Source of the DNA: Clostridiaceae bacterium
Lineage (GTDB): Bacteria; Bacillota; Clostridia; Oscillospirales; Acutalibacteraceae
NCBI GenBank assembly: GCA_016303035.1
Contig: JAEDML010000086.1
Span: 1-5,124, forward strand
Length of the DNA: 5,124 bases
Direction: 5' to 3'
The notes under the pieces are model-generated. The model was given only the letters and a program-made list of their open reading frames with translations, had not been told where the DNA came from and ran no database searches. Every line of letters starts with the position of its first letter. Positions within the stretch are counted from its first letter, which is position 1. Shown here in pieces: positions 1-5,124 of this stretch. Made by a program: the position numbers and the translations under genes.

Positions 1-4
1 TAAT

Positions 5-715
5 ATGAAATCTTTTTATAACCAAAAAAAGCTTAAAGCGGTAACTTTCAGCTATGATGACGGCACAACACAGGATATAAAGCTGGTTGAACTGCTGAAC
101 AAATATAATTTAAAATGTACTTTTAACCTTAATTCTAATTTATTGGGGAAAAGCGGAATTTTAACAAGCGGGAATCAACCTGTTTCGCACTATAAGCTTT
201 GTCGTGAAGACATTAAAAAAGTATATAAAGGGCATGAAGTCGCAGTACATACACTTACTCACCAAAACCTTACTGCGCTTAAAAAAGAAGAAATTGTAGA
301 ACAGGTTGAGGGTGACCGAAGAAATTTGGAGGATCTTGTCGGATATGAAGTAGTTGGTATGGCCTATCCCTGCGGCGGAACAAACAACGATGACAGAGTA
401 GCAGGAATAATTAAAAATAACACAAAAATAAAATATTGCCGCACTATAACAAATACCGATAGTTTCGACATTCAGGATAATCTTTATAGGTTCAATCCTA
501 ATGTTTATCATTTGCAATGGGAGCGCATGATGGAAATGGCACAAAAATTCATTGATGCAGATCCCGATAAGCCACAAATTTTTTATGTATGGGGACATTC
601 ATTCGAAATGGATATTGATTCTTCTTACTGGATTAAATTGGAAGAGCTTTTTAAACTTATCAGTAACAAAAATGATATTTTTTACGGTACGAATGCCGAG
701 GTTTTAATAAAATAG
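5..715 (+). CDS. Polysaccharide deacetylase (NodB homology domain), cytoplasmic, 236 aa
   Basis: Predicted metal-dependent carbohydrate esterase 4 type deacetylase, removing N- or O-acetyl groups from a sugar. The NodB motifs are visible: SYDDG at residues 16-20 (D18 as likely base, D19 as metal ligand), HTLTH at 82-86 (H82 and H86 as metal ligands), AYPCG at 120-124 as motif 3, and WGH at 196-198 as the C-terminal histidine motif. Motif 3 lacks the usual arginine of the RxPY form. There is no signal peptide or membrane segment, so it probably acts inside the cell on a small soluble sugar rather than on peptidoglycan. The length fits a lone catalytic domain. Only four bases precede the ATG, so the Shine-Dalgarno is not visible and no in-frame stop is seen upstream. 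The start is chosen because the protein then begins close to motif 1, as in short members. It converges on the minus-strand operon and is noticeably AT-richer (about 35% GC in sampled lines). Family is secure; substrate unknown. Confidence 0.88.
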   Translation: MKSFYNQKKLKAVTFSYDDGTTQDIKLVELLNKYNLKCTFNLNSNLLGKSGILTSGNQPVSHYKLCREDIKKVYKGHEVAVHTLTHQNLTALKKEEIVEQVEGDRRNLEDLVGYEVVGMAYPCGGTNNDDRVAGIIKNNTKIKYCRTITNTDSFDIQDNLYRFNPNVYHLQWERMMEMAQKFIDADPDKPQIFYVWGHSFEMDIDSSYWIKLEELFKLISNKNDIFYGTNAEVLIK

Positions 716-803
716 AATTCAAAAAAATTTCCGGTTAGCAGATAATTTATATCGGCTGCAAAGAAGGTATGCCCAGCTCTAAATCAAAGCCGGCAACATA
801 TAC

Positions 804-846
804 AAATCTCCCCCAATTGTGCGTACATCACAATTGGGGGAGATTT
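804..846. terminator. Perfect 18-bp inverted repeat, probable bidirectional terminator
   Basis: The arms at 804-821 and 829-846 are perfect reverse complements, leaving a 7-nt loop (822-828). The stem has a run of five C opposite five G, with AAATCT on its left end and AGATTT on its right end. It lies between two convergent transcription units: 88 bases after the deacetylase stop and 61 bases before the end of the minus-strand operon. The A-rich left and T-rich right ends suit termination in both directions, although the T-tract after the stem is short and interrupted on each strand. Function is inferred from position and structure. It could also be a dispersed palindromic repeat. Confidence 0.68.
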
Positions 847-907
847 ACATCTATCATTTTAATTGTATTTTAAAGTTACCGAAAGCAGACCAAAAATATG
901 TCAGAAA

Positions 908-2080
908 TTACCAACGCACCTGCCAACGCTTTTTATATCCGCCGGCAGACTGCACACTTTTGTTATTCCCTTTTAACGAATCCTTACCGGCAAGTAAGCG
1001 CAGTTTTGAATCAAACTCCGCTTCGTCAAACGGAAGCTGTATTTCACGATTACCGTCCCAGCTTGAAAGATAGGCGGCATTGGAAATTGATAGCTCGTTT
1101 ATTCCCTCATAACCTTCGGCAATTAAAGAATCCCCGTTTAAAACCGCATTGGTAAAGTTTTGCAAAATTCCGCGGTGACCGCTTTCGGGCTCGCTTTGAG
1201 TAAACTCTTCATATTCAAGCGGGATATCTCCCGTTCCGCCGCCGCAGGAAAAACGGAATTCACGCTCGTCGGTTTTAAGCCGCCACCATTTTAACTTGCC
1301 GTCTTCAAGAACTATTTTACCGAGAGAACCTGAAATTTCAAGACGGTTGGTTCCGGGAAATTCTCCCGTAGTAGTTATGAATGTACCTACGGCTCCGTTT
1401 TCGTAGCGCGTAAAAATTGCAGCGTCATCCTCAACCTCTATATTATGGTATTTTGCAACATCGCAAAACGCGGTGACGGATTTAGGCATACCGCAAATCC
1501 ATTGCCACAGGTCGAGGTTGTGCGGCGCCTGATTAAGCAGTACTCCTCCGCCCTCGCCCGACCATGTCGCGCGCCAATCACCCGAATCGTAGTAGCTTTG
1601 TGTACGGTACCAGTTGGTTACAATCCAAACCGTGCGCTTAAGCTCGCCAAGCTTGCCGCCGCGCACAATGTCCCTCGCCCTTGCAAACAGCCCGTTCGTG
1701 CGCTGATTGAACATAATTCCGAATACTTTACCGCTGCTTTTCGCGGTTTCGTTAAGGCGCCTTGCGGCGGTAATCGTTACATCCTCGGGCTTTTCAAGCA
1801 TAACATGAAGTCCGTGCCTGAAAGCCGACTCGGCAATTACCGCGTGCAATGGGTGCGGAACCGCTATAATAACCGCGTCAAGCAGTCCGCTTGAAAACAT
1901 ATCTTCAAAATTTTTAAAAACAGGCACTTTGAATTTTTCCGACACCGTACTGCATTTTGCTTCATTTATATCGCAGAGTGCGGAAAGACACATTCCGTCT
2001 ACCCTGCCATCAGATATGCAAAGAGCATGGGCAAAGCCCATATTCCCGACGCCGACTATACCTGTTCTTAAAGCTTTCAT
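908..2080 (-). CDS. Gfo/Idh/MocA family NAD(P)-dependent oxidoreductase, second tandem copy, 390 aa
   Basis: Predicted cytoplasmic NAD(P)-dependent dehydrogenase acting on a hydroxyl of a sugar, cyclitol or glycoside. The N-terminal Rossmann fold has the dinucleotide motif GVGNMG at residues 10-15, and an acidic D38 in CDIN may favour NAD. The family EKP motif is at 96-98 with the catalytic lysine K97. H187 and D190 in PHNLDLW are the expected catalytic/substrate-binding pair of the C-terminal alpha/beta domain. Length is normal for the family. The start is ATG with AGGTGG at 2085-2090; this Shine-Dalgarno overlaps the stop codon of the preceding paralog, and only 8 bases separate the genes, so translation is probably coupled. 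It is the last gene of the operon. Compared with its neighbour, the centre (152-200) is nearly identical, but the first 60 residues, residues about 262-300 and the tail differ. The last 30 residues are unrelated to the paralog's and end in a basic, tryptophan-containing stretch. Family is secure; substrate unknown. Relatives include inositol dehydrogenase and glycoside 3-dehydrogenases. Confidence 0.9.
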   Translation of the reverse strand: MKALRTGIVGVGNMGFAHALCISDGRVDGMCLSALCDINEAKCSTVSEKFKVPVFKNFEDMFSSGLLDAVIIAVPHPLHAVIAESAFRHGLHVMLEKPEDVTITAARRLNETAKSSGKVFGIMFNQRTNGLFARARDIVRGGKLGELKRTVWIVTNWYRTQSYYDSGDWRATWSGEGGGVLLNQAPHNLDLWQWICGMPKSVTAFCDVAKYHNIEVEDDAAIFTRYENGAVGTFITTTGEFPGTNRLEISGSLGKIVLEDGKLKWWRLKTDEREFRFSCGGGTGDIPLEYEEFTQSEPESGHRGILQNFTNAVLNGDSLIAEGYEGINELSISNAAYLSSWDGNREIQLPFDEAEFDSKLRLLAGKDSLKGNNKSVQSAGGYKKRWQVRW

Positions 2081-2084
2081 ACAT

Positions 2085-2090
2085 CCACCT
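2085..2090 (-). promoter_or_regulatory. Ribosome binding site overlapping the upstream stop codon
   Basis: On the minus strand AGGTGG lies 4 bases before the ATG at 2080, and its first two bases are the last two of the TAG that ends the preceding paralog (2089-2091). The spacing is short. The arrangement suggests that ribosomes finishing the first dehydrogenase reinitiate on the second, which would keep the two paralogs at linked levels. Confidence 0.6.
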
Positions 2091-3267
2091 ACTTGTTACT
2101 TCCGCCGTATGTTGAGGAGGTATCTGCAAATACGTTCTTTACACCTGTCTTACGGCGAGATGTTGCAACCCTCTTCATAAGCTCATTATAATACAATTCT
2201 TCGTCAAATGGAAGCTCGATTGTTTTGTTAAGCCATGAAGAGAGATGCATAGCATTAGAGAGAGTTAAGCCGTTTATACCCTCGCTGCCGTCAGCGACAA
2301 GCGAAGTCCCTCTTAAAATTGCGCCGCCCCAAGCGTTTACAACGCCTACATGCTGTTCATTCTTTCCGTCGGTTTCAATTTCTACCTTGTGGGAAGGAGG
2401 AGCGGCAAAAGCCACCTTATTAGTGGCCGAAAACTCAGGCTCGCTTATATCGTACTTCACTACATCGAGCTTATCGCCTTCAGCGACTATTCTTCCCTTG
2501 TCAAGCTGAATTTCAAAACGGTTTGTGCCGTATCCGTCTCCCGTAGTTGTTACGAAAACTCCGGTTGCGCCGTTTTCATATTCAACATAGGTAGTAACAT
2601 CGTCTTCGACCTCAATATCGTGCCATTTACCATACTTTAAATGGGCCTCGACCGTTTTCGGCATACCGCAAATCCACTGCCAGAGGTCCAGCTGATGCGG
2701 ACACTGGTTAAGCAGTACACCGCCGCCTTCGCCCGACCATGTCGCGCGCCAGTTACCCGAATCGTAATACGCCTGAGGACGATACCAATTTGTTATTATC
2801 CAATTTGTACGCCTGATATTACCGTATTCACCCGACTGTACAAGCTCGCGCATCTTGCGGTATATATGGTTTGTTCTCTGATTGAACATCATTCCGAAGA
2901 CAACATTGTGCTTTTTGGCTTCCTCATTCATTTCCCTAACCTGCTTTGTGTAAACTCCGGCAGGCTTCTCCACCATAACATGAATACCCAAACGCATACA
3001 TTCTATAGCGTATTTCGGGTGGTCGTAGTGCGGAACGCAAATCATACAGGCTTCAATTATTCCGCTTTCAAGCATTTCCTCTGCGGTTGAAAACAGCTTA
3101 ACGCCGTCGCCGTATTTTTCCTTTGCCCACGAAAGGCGGTCGGGATTTATATCCGCAATCGCTGTAAGCTCAAAATCCGGGCAAAGTCCCTTTACAGCAA
3201 TATTATCCGCGTGTCCGCTGCCCATATTGCCTATTCCTATTATTCCGAGTTTTATTTTTTTATCCAA
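2089..3267 (-). CDS. Gfo/Idh/MocA family NAD(P)-dependent oxidoreductase, first tandem copy, TTG start, 392 aa
   Basis: Predicted cytoplasmic sugar or glycoside dehydrogenase. The Rossmann motif GIGNMG is at residues 11-16, with the acidic D39 in ADIN at the end of the second strand. EKP is at 100-102 with catalytic K101, and H191/D194 lie in PHQLDLW. A shared NQRTN motif follows at 129-133. The start codon is TTG: no ATG lies before the nucleotide-binding loop, and AGGAGT at 3276-3281 sits 8 bases upstream, which fixes the choice. The upstream TIM-barrel gene ends at 3280, so its stop overlaps this Shine-Dalgarno and the gap is 12 bases. Residues 156-204 match residues 152-200 of the next gene at 43 of 49 positions, while residues about 17-55 and 266-305 are much less alike. 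This suggests an old tandem duplication with one active-site region held constant. The 20-residue tail is polar and ends GGSNK. Family is secure; substrate unknown. Confidence 0.9.
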   Translation of the reverse strand: MDKKIKLGIIGIGNMGSGHADNIAVKGLCPDFELTAIADINPDRLSWAKEKYGDGVKLFSTAEEMLESGIIEACMICVPHYDHPKYAIECMRLGIHVMVEKPAGVYTKQVREMNEEAKKHNVVFGMMFNQRTNHIYRKMRELVQSGEYGNIRRTNWIITNWYRPQAYYDSGNWRATWSGEGGGVLLNQCPHQLDLWQWICGMPKTVEAHLKYGKWHDIEVEDDVTTYVEYENGATGVFVTTTGDGYGTNRFEIQLDKGRIVAEGDKLDVVKYDISEPEFSATNKVAFAAPPSHKVEIETDGKNEQHVGVVNAWGGAILRGTSLVADGSEGINGLTLSNAMHLSSWLNKTIELPFDEELYYNELMKRVATSRRKTGVKNVFADTSSTYGGSNK

Positions 3268-3275
3268 AACCGTTC

Positions 3276-3281
3276 ACTCCT
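3276..3281 (-). promoter_or_regulatory. Shine-Dalgarno that supports a TTG start
   Basis: AGGAGT on the minus strand lies 8 bases before the TTG at 3265-3267 and overlaps the TAG (3280-3282) that ends the preceding TIM-barrel gene. Its good spacing is the main evidence that this dehydrogenase starts at TTG rather than inside the Rossmann fold. Confidence 0.75.
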
Positions 3282-4032
3282 ATTCAAAACCTAATGTATG
3301 AAGATTATTATAACTGCGCCTTAAGCATTCAAACGGGTCCTCACCGTTACAGTCGTCCTGCTCGACAAGCATATATTTTGTTCCCGACTTTTCAGCCATT
3401 TGGAAAACACGGTCAAAGTTTATGTTTCCTTCGCCTATAACCGCCATTTTTCCGCCGTAGGAATAATCTTTAAGATGAATACACGGTACCCTGCCGCAAA
3501 ATCTTTCGATCCAGTACGCAGGGTCTGCGCCGCCCTTTTGCGCCCAGTATGTATCGAATGTAAAGCCCATCTCATCAGCCGAAAAATCCTCTGAAAGCTT
3601 TTCTATTATCAGCTTGCCGTCGATTTTTCTGAACTCCATATCGTGGTTGTGATACATAAAATATTTTCCGTTTTCCCTAAAGGCTTTGGCGACAGGCTTA
3701 TATTTTTCAATAAACTCGGCATATTTCTCCTGCTGATTTTCATTATATGAATCATACCAGCCAAGTCCGATATAATCGCAGCCGAATATGTTATGCGCTT
3801 TAATAACGCTGTCGGTTTCCCCTGTCAGTCTTTCGGGCTTTATGTGGGTGATAACGCATTTAAGACCGTTCTTGTCAAGCTGCTCCTTTAACCACTCGGG
3901 CTCATAATCGCAGGTGCCTGATACCTGAACATTTTTATACCCTATGTCGGCTACCTTTTTAAGACTTTCGGCAAAATTCTCAATATTGCCGCAATGCTTT
4001 GCAACCGTAAATAGCTGTGCTCCTATTTCCAT
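3280..4032 (-). CDS. Xylose-isomerase-like TIM-barrel protein (sugar phosphate isomerase/epimerase family), 250 aa
   Basis: Member of the AP-endonuclease-2/xylose-isomerase-like TIM-barrel superfamily (Pfam AP_endonuc_2), which contains sugar and inosose epimerases, isomerases and dehydratases, usually divalent-metal dependent. Candidate active-site residues follow the family order: H64 in THIKPE, YHNHDMEF at 127-134 with H128, H130 and E133, D160 in FTFDTYW, H186 in IHLKDY and E224 in LVEQDD. GEGNINF at 200-206 is also typical of the fold. The N-terminus (IGAQLFTV) is the usual first strand, so the ATG is sound, and GAGGAGG at 4040-4046 lies 7 bases upstream. That Shine-Dalgarno is within the last codons of the preceding gene, whose stop is only 2 bases away. 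There is no signal peptide; the length is slightly short but complete. It lies between another TIM barrel and the two dehydrogenases, suggesting it acts on a keto-sugar made by one of them. It is not closely similar to the adjacent TIM barrel. Reaction and substrate unknown. Confidence 0.87.
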   Translation of the reverse strand: MEIGAQLFTVAKHCGNIENFAESLKKVADIGYKNVQVSGTCDYEPEWLKEQLDKNGLKCVITHIKPERLTGETDSVIKAHNIFGCDYIGLGWYDSYNENQQEKYAEFIEKYKPVAKAFRENGKYFMYHNHDMEFRKIDGKLIIEKLSEDFSADEMGFTFDTYWAQKGGADPAYWIERFCGRVPCIHLKDYSYGGKMAVIGEGNINFDRVFQMAEKSGTKYMLVEQDDCNGEDPFECLRRSYNNLHTLGFE

Positions 4033-4034
4033 TT

Positions 4035-4886
4035 TTATACCTCCTCGGCAATTTTTCTGAATGCAGAAACAGCCGCGGTAAAGGCCTGCTCGTTGCTGTC
4101 ATAAACAAACTTGCCTACATTGCTTTTTTCGCCCTTGCGTTCAAGTGCCGAAAGCCCGTCAAACACTGCAAGGTGCGGCTCGATGGTAAAGTCACGGCCT
4201 CCGTTTGCCGAAAAGTCCGATACTATTGCTCTGACATTTCCGGCACCTTCTCCCGCAGGAACAACGCTGCCGTCGGATGTTGCATCCTTTATGTGCATAT
4301 ACTTAGTGTAAGGCTTTAAGAGACTCCAAGCCTCAAGCGTATCCTGACCGCACTGTACAAAGTTTGCAGGGTCAAAAATTCCCTTTAAAGCCGGCAAAGC
4401 CTTAAGTATTGTAAGACATTCCGCCGCCATTGCGCCGTATATTCCCTTTTCGTTTTCGTGGCAAAGGTCGATTCCGCTGCCCGCCGCTATATCCGTAAAT
4501 TTTCCGAGGCGGTCAATAACCTCATCCTTAAACTCATCTGTTTTTTTGCCCTGTGGAATGTAGAATGAGAAAAGCCGTATGTTACCTGCGCCGAGAATAT
4601 CCGCAATTTCAAGCGTATGCTTAAACTTTTCCGTATGGGCTTCAAAATCGTCCTTTTCTATATCTATCTTACCTATAGGCGAACCGATCGACCATACGGT
4701 AAGACCTGCGTCGTCAAGCTTTTTTCGGACCTCTTTTGCCTTTTCTTTTGTTATATCCGAAATATTTATATCATCTACATTTCTTATTTCAAGTCCCTTT
4801 ACCCCGTTTTGCTTCATGGCCTTTATCTGGCCGTCAATCATAGGACTTGCTTCATCCGCAAAGGCGTAAATATTAAACTCTTTCAT
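4035..4886 (-). CDS. Xylose-isomerase-like TIM-barrel protein (sugar phosphate isomerase/epimerase family), 283 aa
   Basis: Second, divergent TIM-barrel protein of the AP-endonuclease-2/xylose-isomerase-like superfamily. Candidate metal and catalytic residues are HENEKGIYG at 143-151 (E144 or E146), D172 in GIFDPANF, H198 in YMHIKD and E236 in TIEPHL. This reproduces the Glu-Asp-His-Glu order of the fold. PAGEGAGN at 210-217 is the typical loop before the last strands. The first strand IYAFADEAS follows a short N-terminus, and there is no signal peptide, so it should be cytoplasmic. The ATG is preceded by AGAGGG at 4893-4898 with 6-base spacing and overlaps the TGA of the 65-residue gene by four bases (ATGA), a classic coupling junction. 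The final codons, GAG GAG GTA TAA, double as the Shine-Dalgarno of the next gene. Likely an epimerase, isomerase or lyase on an oxidised sugar from the same operon. The specific reaction cannot be assigned. Confidence 0.87.
   Translation of the reverse strand: MKEFNIYAFADEASPMIDGQIKAMKQNGVKGLEIRNVDDINISDITKEKAKEVRKKLDDAGLTVWSIGSPIGKIDIEKDDFEAHTEKFKHTLEIADILGAGNIRLFSFYIPQGKKTDEFKDEVIDRLGKFTDIAAGSGIDLCHENEKGIYGAMAAECLTILKALPALKGIFDPANFVQCGQDTLEAWSLLKPYTKYMHIKDATSDGSVVPAGEGAGNVRAIVSDFSANGGRDFTIEPHLAVFDGLSALERKGEKSNVGKFVYDSNEQAFTAAVSAFRKIAEEV
4040..4046 (-). promoter_or_regulatory. Strong Shine-Dalgarno embedded in the preceding coding sequence
   Basis: GAGGAGG on the minus strand encodes part of the C-terminal Glu-Glu-Val of the 283-aa TIM-barrel protein and also lies 7 bases before the ATG of the 250-aa one. 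It is the strongest Shine-Dalgarno in the window and supports coupled expression of the two. Confidence 0.7.
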
Positions 4887-5080
4887 ACCTTTCCCTCTCT
4901 TTCATATCCGATTTTATACGGTACGCCGTTTTCATTAAAGCCTATTTCGGTGCGTGTAATATACCAACTGTTTCCTTTATCGGGACTGCCCTGATAAAAC
5001 AGATGTACTCTGTTTTCGAGCATTATTTCCGCCGGGTCTTTAGCAAAGTTCTTTCCGCCTCTGTCATTGGTAAACAGCAT
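4883..5080 (-). CDS. 65-aa protein, probable deletion remnant of a beta-propeller glycosidase (GH43/GH32-like)
   Basis: Small protein with no signal peptide or membrane segment. Residues 10-18 (KNFAKDPAE) resemble the opening blade of five-bladed-propeller glycosidases, where an NFARDP-type motif places the catalytic aspartate. Residues 26-47 (VHLFYQGS, then DKGNSWY and TRTEIGF) resemble, from memory, the last blade of the same kind of enzyme. Such proteins normally exceed 300 residues, so an in-frame internal deletion joining both ends is a reasonable reading. The ATG has GGGGG at 5089-5093, 8 bases upstream. The SDR stop codon lies in the same frame two codons before it, so the gene cannot extend further upstream. 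It ends with a four-base overlap with the next gene. Open frame, Shine-Dalgarno and coupling are all intact, so it may still be translated. The propeller assignment is tentative; an unrelated small protein is possible. Confidence 0.55.
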   Translation of the reverse strand: MLFTNDRGGKNFAKDPAEIMLENRVHLFYQGSPDKGNSWYITRTEIGFNENGVPYKIGYEREGKV

Positions 5081-5083
5081 ATT

Positions 5084-5124
5084 TTATACCCCCGAATAGG
5101 CAGAAAATCCACCGTCTACGGGAA
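5084..5124 (-). CDS. C-terminal end of a short-chain dehydrogenase/reductase (partial, cut by window edge)
   Basis: Reading the minus strand from the right edge gives an open frame ending PVDGGFSAYSGV followed by TAA at 5084-5086. A hydrophobic residue then (I/L/V)-PVDGG near the C-terminus is characteristic of classical SDRs, where it closes the Rossmann fold after the TG-x-x-(I/L/V) strand. The particular ending FSAYSGV recalls, from memory, Gram-positive D-mannonate/fructuronate reductases and related sugar SDRs. Only twelve whole residues are visible, so cofactor and active-site motifs (TGxxxGIG, YxxxK) are outside the window. It is the most upstream gene seen in the operon, three bases before the 65-aa gene. 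If it is a fructuronate/mannonate reductase, the operon would touch uronate metabolism. That is a suggestion only; membership of the SDR family is fairly well supported. Confidence 0.62.
   Translation of the reverse strand, partial: PVDGGFSAYSGV

Noticed and set aside
161..598. A 145-codon open frame on the minus strand opposite the deacetylase
   Set aside because: The + strand frame has all NodB motifs; the antisense frame is a composition shadow with no domain and no Shine-Dalgarno that I could support.
720..803. Possible promoter, small RNA or second hairpin between the deacetylase stop and the palindrome
   Set aside because: Only weak 4-base complementarities and no convincing -35/-10 pair were seen; it reads as an ordinary 3' spacer.
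819..1155. Short + strand frames starting in the hairpin or just after it (819-1073 and 898-1155)
   Set aside because: They overlap the conserved C-terminal half of the dehydrogenase antisense, and the first begins inside the palindrome arm.
1445..1894. A 149-codon open frame on the + strand, opposite the second dehydrogenase, with an equally long one at 2641-3090 opposite the first
   Set aside because: Both lie antisense to the conserved core of the paralogs and resemble each other only because the genes are duplicated. They match no recognisable family.
4617..4994. A 125-codon + strand frame spanning the start of the 283-aa TIM-barrel gene and the 65-aa gene
   Set aside because: It crosses a junction between two well-supported minus-strand genes and its translation looks like random hydrophobic sequence.
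1..5124. CRISPR array, tRNA, rRNA, riboswitch, transposase or phage genes
   Set aside because: No regularly spaced repeats, cloverleaf-like conserved stretches, transposase motifs or long untranslated leader were seen on either strand.

Overview
The window looks like part of an anaerobic Firmicutes chromosome, most likely from Clostridia of the gut type. The grounds are purine-rich Shine-Dalgarno sequences, a TTG start, tightly packed co-oriented genes, moderate GC with AT-rich spacers, and protein families common in Lachnospiraceae and Ruminococcaceae sugar-catabolism loci. This placement is an inference from style; no taxonomic marker gene is present.

Layout. Positions 5-715 on the + strand hold a cytoplasmic NodB-type polysaccharide deacetylase. 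A 192-bp spacer (716-907) carries a perfect 18-bp inverted repeat that probably terminates transcription from both sides. Everything from 908 to the right edge is one minus-strand operon, read right to left: the C-terminus of a short-chain dehydrogenase/reductase (SDR; cut by the window edge), a 65-residue gene that looks like a deletion remnant of a beta-propeller glycosidase, two different xylose-isomerase-like TIM-barrel proteins, and two tandem paralogous Gfo/Idh/MocA oxidoreductases. Gaps between genes run from a 4-nt overlap to 12 nt, and several Shine-Dalgarno sequences lie inside or against the preceding stop codon. The genes are therefore almost certainly co-transcribed and translationally coupled, with a promoter outside the window.

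How they may work together. NAD(P)-dependent Gfo/Idh/MocA dehydrogenases, TIM-barrel epimerase/isomerases and an SDR are the parts of an oxidative route for an unusual sugar, sugar acid, cyclitol or glycoside. One attractive reading is a 3-keto-glycoside route like E. coli YcjS/YcjR or the C-glycoside-cleaving Dgp systems: oxidise a hydroxyl, then eliminate or epimerise. A mannonate/uronate or inositol pathway is an alternative. The substrate cannot be read from this sequence.

The points most worth a second look are the paired paralogous dehydrogenases (a central block 43/49 identical between diverged ends), the miniature glycosidase-like gene kept in the operon, and the composition change at the convergent hairpin.
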